Assembly: GCF_016808095.1 (NCBI RefSeq)
Contig: NC_068975.1
Location: 27,021,501 to 27,085,500, forward strand
Direction of reading: 5' to 3'
Source of the DNA: Vigna angularis
Taxonomy: Eukaryota > Streptophyta > Magnoliopsida > Fabales > Fabaceae
DNA: 64,000 nucleotides
The notes under the pieces are model-generated. The model saw nothing but the letters and a program-made list of their open reading frames with translations, made no database searches and was not told where the DNA came from. Shown piece after piece: positions 54,647-64,000 of this stretch. A program made the translations under genes and the position numbers. Positions within the stretch are counted from its first letter, which is position 1, and every line of letters begins with the position of its first letter.

Positions 54647-55400
54647 TATCCGTACACCTTGAGTTACGAAGCAGAAACAGCATACACTTCACACATACCT
54701 TGACCTTGCCTTACAAACTCAAATCAACAATTGACGCGGTTCAATGACAAGGGAAAACCAAAGAAATGGGTAATCCGAGTTTATTTCCTGCCCAATTCTA
54801 ACCCTCTTTTCCCCTGCCACAACGAACCAACCTCCACTATCAAATTACAAGATATTACTTCACTTGCATTAACGATTTAGAAGCAATAACGACAAAAAGC
54901 AAGATATCACGGACTGTTTTTGCTCCAAACCCCGATTTTGGTCCCGAGCACAAGTATGCAGTGAGCCGATCCAATCAAATCTGCAAACAAAACGAGTCTG
55001 AGCCTAAACCACCGAACAAAGATACAAGCACGGAGTGCCAAGACTTACAATTAAACCCATTTAGCGTTTGTCCATTAAACAAAACGTCTCGAATTGTAAC
55101 CGCTCCCAGAAAAATAAGTGTTGTAAAACGTAAATTGAAATCAGAAGCAGAACACAGCGAAGAAAAAAAAAAGAGCTAGGAAGGAAAAGAAGGGTATAAG
55201 ATTAGCGTGTTGGAAAGAATTAAGAAAGAGAGGAAAGAAGAATCCAAGACCTGGGGAGGGCGAGAAGGCGAGGCGAAATTGAGTTGCGGATGCGATCCAA
55301 TGAGTTTAGAGAGGATGTGTGCGATGGTTGCAGGAGCAGGGTGTGATGGTTAGGGTTCTTCAGAGAGGTTCAAATTCTCCGAACTGAAATTGAAATTGGG
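54647..55400 (-). other. Probable 5' leader and leader intron of the ANKRD13-like gene
   Basis: On the minus strand a possible donor (CCCCAG then GTCTTGG, near 55255) and an acceptor-like CTCAAG close to 54662 suggest one leader intron. GC content rises near 55260-55640, as expected for a promoter and first exon. No translation is supported upstream of 54646. Confidence 0.35.
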
Positions 55401-55689
55401 AGCAATAGAGAGAGAAAGAGAAAGGGGAAGATCGGACGGTGGGAATGAAATTGGAGAGATGAGATCGAAGGGTGAGGATGGATTGGCAAGGGAGGGACCA
55501 TTAATGCTGACAAATGACAACACGAGACGACTCAAAAGGATAGAGGACGGAATCGGTCACGACTCGGTCCTCCGCTCTGACTCGGAGGTCCCTCCCCAAC
55601 ATCCCGCGCTCTACTGTTCTCTGTCCGTCTCTCTTTACCCCTTCATTTTTTTTTCTTTTTTTTCTCCCATTTAATACACTTGCCACCAA

Positions 55690-58080
55690 TCTAAATATAC
55701 ATATAAATAATAAGAAAATAAATTAAATTCAGGATAATTTTTCTTAAAGAAACTTAGATTTTTTCTAATTTGTACTCTTTTATTATCTATCATTAAAGAA
55801 AGTTAATGGTTTACGTCCATGAAATATAACTATATTGTTAAAAGTACATTTCAAGTAAGTAATTTCAAATGTGAAGAGCATTTATATAATTAATTAGGTA
55901 TATTTCTTACAATAAAACTTGACTAAAATTTATTCTTATATTTTTTTTATTATTTTGATTGTTTACGAGAATTCCATTTATTTCTATTGCATCGTCGTAA
56001 ATATTTTATGAATATTATTTTGACATAAGAAAACTTAAGGAGAAGTTCAAACATTATTTTTTTAAGTTGATATTTAATCATGTTCGGATGATAATAATAG
56101 AATTGTAAAATGACTTATAAAATAGAGATTATTAACACGTAAAATATGTTTCAGTAATCTAATATGACTTATTCTACGTGTTAAGTCAAAGGATTATATT
56201 CCGTTATTTGAAGACTCGTCAAAGGATTGTAAATATTCGAAGTTGGTTTTATCAAATAAAGTGTTAATTAATTAGGATTATGTATATACATTAGCTAATA
56301 ACTCATTTGTTAAGAATATGTAAAAATATATACAGTTCTTTTAAATGAGAACGTACCATCAAAACTTATAAAATGATTTCAATTACGAAAAAAGTATATT
56401 ATGTACAAGGATTGAAATATAAGGTGAAACTAAACCTGTTACAATTAGTCAACAACATTGAGTGATTGAAAGTTAATTTTATAAAACGTTAAATTTTGTT
56501 TCAATGCATAATTCTCATACCTTATTTTAAATATAATTTGTCTCACAAGCCAAACAATTATATCACCTTCAAATGTATTGATAAAGTCTACTAAATTTAC
56601 AATTTTGTTCTTTATGTAAAACTTTTATATGTAAACTAAAGTTTACAATATAAACATTAAAATTTCATAACCAAAATCACTTATTTCAAGATAACTTGTG
56701 TATCAAAACTTAAATTAACGTGTACCTAATTTATGTCTAAAACTAATTTTTGAGTTGTATATCATTATTTAATATATTTAAAATATCTTCATTATATATA
56801 TACTTGAAAATATTAAGACTTAAATACATAAATTGTATGGCCTGTTATTACACAAATACTCAAGAGGTATAGTGATTTGTTTATACAACACTACATACAC
56901 ATTTTCTTCTTCAATTTTTTCAATCAAATTCAAGTTCACCAGGACTGATATAGTGTTGAGTTGCATTTTAACATGCAAAATTTCTTTAAGATTTTGTTTG
57001 CATACTTATTTTTGTGTCTCAAGATTTCATGTGAAGTATGAATAAACTCAAGGCCAAAAAAATAATGTCATTTCAAATGTTGCTTTCATTTATGATTTGA
57101 ACTTCTCAATTTGTTATATCTGTTGTACCAATATATAATTTGTACAAAGACAACAACAATCTTTTATGCTTTATTTCTTTTACATACAAGTGTTAAGTAC
57201 GACGATTACCTATTATTCACACTTATTATAACCTTTTATTTTATCTTTATATAATATATTTTGTGTTGAATTTCATGAAAAGATGTAAGACTTGTATATA
57301 GGTTTTATAGATAGATATAATTTTATGTTTTTGCTTTATTTTGTAGAAAAATCAAAGATTGAAGAAGATTAAAGATATGTTGTCATAAACCACTCGTCTA
57401 TCGAGACATCAACACTTGCCCAACAAAACTTTAGCAGCACTAGCCTAGTCAAGAAGCCTAGCGAGTATAATAAGCCAACATGTCAGAAAAACTATCTCTG
57501 GTTCAACAAGAGGATATTTTGGCCCAACGAGAAAACATATTTTAGTGAAGTTTAAAGTGTCCAAGAGTTGGAGAAAAAAGTAGTTTTGAACGTACAAACA
57601 AACTAAAAGCTCAAAACACGGTTTGAGGCAATTATAAGACTTAAGGATTTCATCTTCCTCCATCATTTTCATCATTCCAACCCCTTTTTATGTTCTAAAT
57701 ATATAGGAGTATAGTTAAACTCCATTTTATTGGGGCTGGATGTAATGTACCTAAACTTTTTGCAGTTCTTTTTATGCAATAAAATATCTTTCATTATTCT
57801 TGCGTTATATCCTTATTCACGTGCATGATGAAATGTCTATGGGTGGTGATAACCATTGAAAAATTGGGACTTAAACATGGATAAAACAACTAAGAAGTTT
57901 GATTTTAGTCATAAACCAAAACTTTTGGTCGTTTTACGCATAATTTCTTAATGCAAATATTGCGTTTGAATATCTAAGGGATTAATATTTTCACATAAGG
58001 ATTTATAACTTGTCTTTAAGGTTGTGTTCACTTTAGAAAATTGATTTAGGAGAGAGTGAGCAGTGGATTTGAGGGTGAAT
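55690..58080. other. AT-rich intergenic DNA with LTR-like debris
   Basis: No gene is seen. About 57300-57800 reads like retrotransposon LTR sequence, with ACTCGTCTATCGAGAC and GGCCCAACGAG wording and an AATAAA signal near 57777, but ends cannot be placed. Confidence 0.4.
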
Positions 58081-58153
58081 TGATTGTTAATTTTTGGTTT
58101 AAACCCTTCTTTGGTCCTCATTTTTGTATGAAAATCTCAGTTCAATCCTCACC

Positions 58154-59236
58154 TCATTTTTTCATCTGTCTCAATTGGGTCATATTTTTTATAAAAATGA
58201 ACACATTTTACTCTAACCGTTAACTGATCTCAAACGACGTTAAATTAAAACCAGAGAGAATGTGTTGATGTGTGTTCCTCATTTACGTGGAGAGAGAATA
58301 TGTTGAAATCCCTAGAATGAATATCCTTAAAGTCACATTACCATATTTTCTGTTCAATTTTTTATATTAAGATAATATATTAATTTAATTAATAATATAT
58401 TAATAATCCAATTTAATTAATAATATATTAAAAAATATATTAATTTAATTAATAATCCAATTTAATCATATTCACTAGTCATTATTTTGAACTAAATTAT
58501 TATAAATTTAGTTTTTTAATTTTAAATTTTTTATAAAATTATGTGCGTTTTAATTAAATATTAATATACAAAATTGTTTATATTATATCATTATTATATA
58601 AAAATAATAACTTATTTAATATTTTTAGATGACTATTTGAGAGAAAACATTTCTTTTTAAACTAAGATATGTTTATTATATTTTTTTTAAAATGATTTTA
58701 TTTTTAAATTTAAATAAATTCAACATATATATTATATTTTTAACTTTTCAAAGTAATAAAATTATATATCTAATGATTAAAATAAAAAATTATTTTAATT
58801 AGTTTTTTATAAAAATTAATATTTATGTATTTATATTTAAAGAAAAAAGATAATATTAAAATATTATGTAAAACTTGAAAATTAAAATATTAAATAAAAA
58901 TTAATTAAAAATAAAATAATTTAATTCTGAAGAATAACTGTGTTCTAACCCACTATAGGTGGTGAAACTTAAAAAAAAAAAGTCTTCTATAAAGTAAATA
59001 AAAAATAAATAAAACTTGATTTTAAAAATATTAAATAAAAATAAGTAAATAATGTCACATCACCACTATTTATTTAATCAAAACACTCTAGTAAATAATG
59101 TCATATTACATATCAGCACATGCTCTCTACACCACGTGGCCTTAATTTAACGTCGTCTGAGACCAATTAACGGTTAGGGTAAAATGTGTTCATTTTTACA
59201 AAAAAATATGACCCAATTGAAACAGATGAAAAAATG
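58154..59236. mobile_element. Foldback element with ~95-bp terminal inverted repeats
   Basis: The left arm (58154-58248) starts TCATTTTTTCATCTGTCTCA and includes CAATTGGGTCATATTTTTT and GACGTTAAATTAA. The right arm (59141-59236) is its reverse complement with about nine differences and small gaps. The 890-base interior is AT-rich without coding. The size and long arms fit a Mutator-like non-autonomous element. GTGGATTTGAGGGTGA (58062) and GTGGATTTGAAGGTGA (59246) flank it but do not abut the arms. Confidence 0.75.
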
Positions 59237-62200
59237 ATTTTTTAGTGGATTTGAAGGTGAGTAAAGTAGATTTGAAAGTAAAGTTTGTGAAAATTAGTAT
59301 AAGATTTGACCGATGTGAAAGATAAAAAAATTGTTTAATTGGTAGAAATTGAAAATTACTAAAATACCCTTAGTAGTAAAAGTAATATAAAATTGTAATT
59401 GTTAATATTATATATAATTATAAAAATTATTATAAGAAGAGAAAAAAATAAGGGTTAAATATATTTTTCGTCCCTTAAGTATTACACGATTTTGATTTTA
59501 GTCTCTACTCGAAACTTTGATGGTTTTTAGTCCTCATAGTTTTGAAACTCTTATTATTAGTCCTTAAAATTGGACGGTGTTAACTTTTAGTAAATGGGGC
59601 TAACGACCAGCTCACGTGTGATGTTACATTCCCTAAGTACTTTTAATTGACATGACAGTAAATGGGTGATGAATGAAAATAGTAAATATTTAATTTCCTC
59701 ACATCTTCTATGTATTTAATATGTCTAATGAATTTAACGTAGTGGAAATATAATATTTTTTTTTCTTTTCTTTAGCTAAGTTTATTCGTGTCTCTAATTA
59801 TAACTCAATATGCATAAGTTAAATTAAAATTTGTATTATAAATTTAATAAAAATACATATTTCTTAAGAAACGTTATTATTCTATTATTTGAGCAATGAC
59901 AAATTTATCATCTATGAGACGAGCCATGAATTACTAAAACTAATTTTGTTATGATACAAATGTTATGAATTGTTTAAAGTTTATTATATAGCAAATTATT
60001 AGCAGTTTTTAGATTTAATTATTGCTTTCAACTTAAAATAAAAATAAAAATAATAGTTTAGTTGAAGACAACATCATCACAAAGTACATCATCAAACATA
60101 ATGTATGCGTACCTTCAAATGCTTGTTTCAAAGAATTCCATACTTGAGAGTTACTACTATTTCAATGATAGAATTTTGAGATAACTTAATTTTTAATTTT
60201 TCTACATTAACACCATTCTTTTTAACTGTTAACAGTTATATTATTATTATTATTATCATTGTTTTCTTTTGTATATATAAGAATTATCTTGTGGGTATAT
60301 TGTAAAATAAAGGAACAGTTTCTATGTGAAAAATCAATATTCAAAGTTTATTAATATATATGTATAGTAAATACTAATTGTTAGTTTTTTTTTCTAGAAT
60401 AAAAATTCCTAAATTTTCATTTTGAAATGAAAGAAAGGGTAATAAAAATAGTCATGTCATTAAATTGAATCCATTCAATAAATATTAGGTAAACTAATAT
60501 CATCAATGTCATGCTTATCTCGAAAAACTTAAAAAATAAAATATTATAAAATTAAAAGATAAACATTTTTATTAGAAGTTAAAAAGAAATTTATATATAA
60601 ATATTATATTAAATATTATACTTATATTTTTATTAAAATTTATATGTTTAAGTATTTATAATTTAGGATTAAAGTTAATTTAAAATTAGAATTAAAATTA
60701 AAAAAATGAGACTAACACCATTCATTTAAAAATTTCAGAAGTTACAAATCACATAAAATATTAAAAATCACATCAACTATTAAATAAAATACAATAGAAC
60801 ATTATATATTAATCTATTATAAATTAAAATTGTCAAATTTTTTTTAAAAAAATAAATATATATATATATATATATATATATTGTATAAATAATTATTTTT
60901 AGCTTTTTTCTTTTTATTTTTTTTATCACAGTAATACTATGATTTTTTTTAATATTGTAAATTGTGTTAACTTTTATTTAATATTTTATATGATTTTTAG
61001 TTTTTAAAATTTTTAAACTAATGGTGTTAATTTTCACTACTGAAATTTTTTATTATAATTTTAAATCAACGGTAACTTTAAACAAATATATTTAATAAAA
61101 ATGAAAATTTTAAATTAAAAAAAATACGAATTAATTCAGAACATATATATGTTAATTGTTTAAACGATATTAGTAAAAAAAATTAAATTGAATTGAATAA
61201 AATTAAAAAAAAATAATGTTAAAATAAAATAAAATATATATATTAAAGTTAAATTAAATAAACTCAATAAAGAAAAAATTAGTATTTGAGTCTTATATTA
61301 ATTAATTTTTTTTCTTTTGGTCATGCAAAACATCAATAGAACCTTATGTTGAAACATGTTATGTATATATTCTATTATAACAATGATGGTGTATAAATGC
61401 ATTTACAAACTTAAAAACAATGCCTCCTCGTTTAGGGATAGCGGAACATCTTGTGAAATAAGATGATTAGGGTTTTTTCTTCTAAGTGGATCTCAAACCT
61501 AATTTTGAACTCAAATTTTACTGGATTTCTTATATTTGTCTTAAAATTGTGACTCACTACATAGTACAACTTTAAATAAAATAATTTCTTAAAAATACAT
61601 ATATTAATTCTATTGAACCACTGACATGGTTAATATTACTTGAGATTAAAATAAAAAAATAGTTTAGTCATGAACTATATATACATAAATATATATATAT
61701 ATAGATATATTTGAGACCATAAATGAAATCATTAATTTAAGCTTTAATTTTAATTAATAACAATAATTTTATACATTTTAAGTATATTTATTATTTTGAA
61801 CCATATTAGTATTATTTTGTCCCATTCTACTTTTAGTATGACTTTATTGAACATATACATGAGAAATAAACAATTGTTATGTGATGACCCAATATAAATA
61901 ACATTTTGAATTACAGAAAATAATTGAAAGATAAAAAAATGATATTAGGAGAAAATTATATTAAAAGTGAGGATTATTTACTTAATCTGAGTTTTGACAA
62001 TGAGATATGGATTATGTGAATAATAAATATTTAGATAGTAAACTCATATAATTTCAATATGAATAATGATACTTTGACAACATTTTAACATCATTTACGT
62101 ATTATTTTCTGATTGGTCCAAAATTAAGTATTAAGTATGGAAAATATCATAAAAGTTGACGAATTTATTGTGCATTACATTAAGTTGTTGAGAATTTGAT

Positions 62201-62679
62201 TTTGATTATTAATTAGATGTTAATTCAAATAGACTTATTCAAAACTCGGTTATGTGTTTTAAAACAAAAATAATATAATCCTTGACTTAAATAGCCTAAC
62301 ATGCAAGTAAAAAAGAGGACTTAAAATTTGAGAAAAAAAACATTTTTACCCTAAACAAAGTTTTCATTGTGTGACCTAAGTTTGCTCTTGACTAAAACAT
62401 GAAAGGAGGGAGAGGAAGAAAAACTCTTTAAACTTACATAGGGAAATCAAAGAAGAAAGTTATATAGATACAATGAAATAAGATAAAAAAACAAATTATT
62501 TGTATTTTTATTTATCACCTTAAAAATAATATTAAAACATAATTACCTATGTATTATATTATAATTTAGTATGCTTTTCATATATAATTATTAAGAATAT
62601 TTTCAATTATATTTATGGAAAATTGAACAACAATACATGGAGTCTAGTTCTATTTAATGACGAAAGTCGTTGTGTTTAT
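59237..62679. other. AT-rich intergenic DNA
   Basis: No gene or RNA is recognised. A dispersed repeat beginning AGGGTTAAATATATTTTTCG (59450-59620) is related in style to the repeats at 1836-2770. A short TA tract lies at 60857-60882. Confidence 0.5.
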
Positions 62680-64000
62680 CACTAGTAAAAAATTGGGTTT
62701 TTACAACGCACATTATGCCACGGTTCACTAGAAACCGCAACATAATGGTGCGCGGTGGCAGTTTTGTAAATAAATCGAAGGAATATGCCGCGGTTCAGAG
62801 GGGAACCGCGGCATATACGTCAGTCAACCATCCCCTTTGACGCCACGTCTGAAAAAAAAATTAAATAACAGCGTATATGTCGCGGTTCTCTGGAAAACTG
62901 CGGCATATATCCCTGCCAATTTATTGCAGGGGCTGACTGAGTCAGAGAATTTCAGAAGTTACAGGGGTATATGTCGCGGTTCTCAGAGTAACCGCAACCT
63001 ATTCTCCTACCTGAAATAAATTTAAAATGAATTTAAAATATTTAGAGGAATATACCGCGGTTGCCCGCCGAACCGCGGCATATAGTTTAAAAATAATTTA
63101 AAAAATGCCATCTTATACCGCGGTTAAGTAGTGAACCGCGGTAGATTCCCCAGTCAGAGTTAAAAAATAAAACTTTGGAACAGTATTGTCTTGTTCGCGC
63201 AGACGCTCGCTGGACTTCGAGTTTTCTTCTCCCGCCGACCACCCATCTCAGTTCCCTCGTTTCTTCACCGTTTAAACTCAAAATTGTTCGGTCATTTCCC
63301 ATTTTTGACGATAAGAAACAGTTTTAGCCGATCAAAATCGTTTGAAACGCCTGTCATTCCTCTCCGCTGCCATTCCCTTTTGTTGCACCAAGCTTTTTCG
63401 CCGCCCCTGTTCCAGGTATTTATGCCCTTTTGCATTCTTAACATGATTTCTTCATTAGTTTTTGCATAATAACAATTGCTATAGTTTTGGTAATGTATGA
63501 AATTACTATAGTTTTGGTAACTTTAACAAATTTTGATTTTTTCCCAAATGTTGAATTCATATACACTAATTAATATGAATTGTCTTTTGCAGAGATTCAA
63601 GACTACTACACCAGTTCCTGAGAAGTCACTATTATTCATTAGGAACGCTGCTGCGAAGTATATAATTAGATTATACAATAACTCTTAGATTTAAACATTG
63701 CATTTGATTAGATTGAATTTTCTTAGACTTTGTACTTTATTTGATGTTGAAATACATTTGAACATGTGTTTGTTATGTTCAAATTGAATTTGTGTACATG
63801 TTTTTATATGCAGGTCTGTTTTTGTGGTAGTGGATATCACAAAAACAGACCTGCAATTTTAAAAAACTGCAGGGGAATATGCCGCGGTTGTAACCACAAC
63901 CGCGGCATATAGTGGACAATTTTTTTTTTTTTTAAAAAGGATTTAGGCAGCGGTTCCTTGGACAACCGCGACATATTCCGCAACCTATATACCGCGACCT
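62680..64000. mobile_element. CACTA (En/Spm-type) transposon end, running off the window
   Basis: It begins CACTAGTAAAAAATTGGG at 62680 after TAT, a possible 3-bp target copy. CACTAGTARAAAA-type termini followed by short subterminal repeats define plant CACTA elements. Subterminal hairpin units built on ATATGCCGCGGTT lie at 62707-62752, 62783-62816, 62873-62910, 62967-63003, 63050-63084, 63114-63144, 63877-63910, 63945-63975 and from 63977. The stretch 63170-63860 is free of the motif. It has a GC-richer start, a donor-like CAGGTATT near 63416 and an acceptor-like TTGCAG ending near 63591, so it may be an untranslated exon and intron of a transposon gene. No transposase domain is visible. The other end is outside the window. 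Confidence 0.75.
63809..63855. repeat. Perfect 18-bp hairpin inside the CACTA end
   Basis: The arms 63809-63826 and 63838-63855 (TGCAGGTCTGTTTTTGTG and its exact complement) enclose an 11-base loop, GTAGTGGATAT. It is unrelated in sequence to the CCGCGGTT units. Confidence 0.9.

Noticed and set aside
62707..63144. Regularly spaced repeats that could suggest a CRISPR array
   Set aside because: Plant nuclear context, units are variable hairpins, and the CACTA terminus explains them.

Overview
This window is nuclear DNA from a flowering plant, very probably a legume of the Phaseoleae (Vigna or Phaseolus type). It is AT-rich, its genes have GT-AG introns, and it is full of decayed plant retrotransposons. 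The coding exons read as plant-specific families. The legume call rests on the style of the repeats and is an inference; no species can be fixed from the sequence alone.

Six protein-coding genes can be assembled with consistent splice phases. (1) A SUVR-type SET-domain histone methyltransferase, plus strand, 7794-16744, probably with an untranslated first exon near 480-569. (2) A caleosin/peroxygenase, minus strand, 23723-25011. (3) A PHR1-like MYB-CC transcription factor, plus, 38441-40884. (4) PEX12, a peroxisomal import-machinery ubiquitin ligase, plus, 41930-46188. (5) An uncharacterised acidic, serine-rich plant protein, minus, 46630-48497. (6) An ankyrin-repeat protein of the ANKRD13/GPCR-chaperone type, minus, 51497-54646. 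Genes 3 to 6 form a compact island (about 37-55 kb). They do not look like one pathway. All six look intact.

The rest is mainly transposon debris. The long third coding intron of the SUVR gene holds three antisense Ty1/copia fragments (10.9-13.9 kb), and a fourth lies just downstream (17.0-18.6 kb). From 26.6 to 36.4 kb there is a tandem segmental duplication. Each copy starts at a long (TA)n tract and carries the same broken plus-strand copia element. Copy A was later hit by a 2,648-bp element that looks like a solo LTR, with an exact 5-bp target duplication; copy B supplies the empty site. A hAT-like non-autonomous element with a duplicated end lies at 20.5-21.5 kb, a GTTCGGTC-rich repeat block at 21.9-22.5 kb, and a foldback element at 58.1-59.2 kb. 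The last 1.3 kb is one end of a CACTA (En/Spm) transposon that runs out of the window. It carries an array of short GC-rich hairpins built on CCGCGGTT.

No convincing tRNA, rRNA, CRISPR array or wholly new gene system was seen. The most unusual structures are the hairpin array of the CACTA end, the duplication with its datable solo LTR, and a pair of near-perfect palindromes in the SUVR leader intron.
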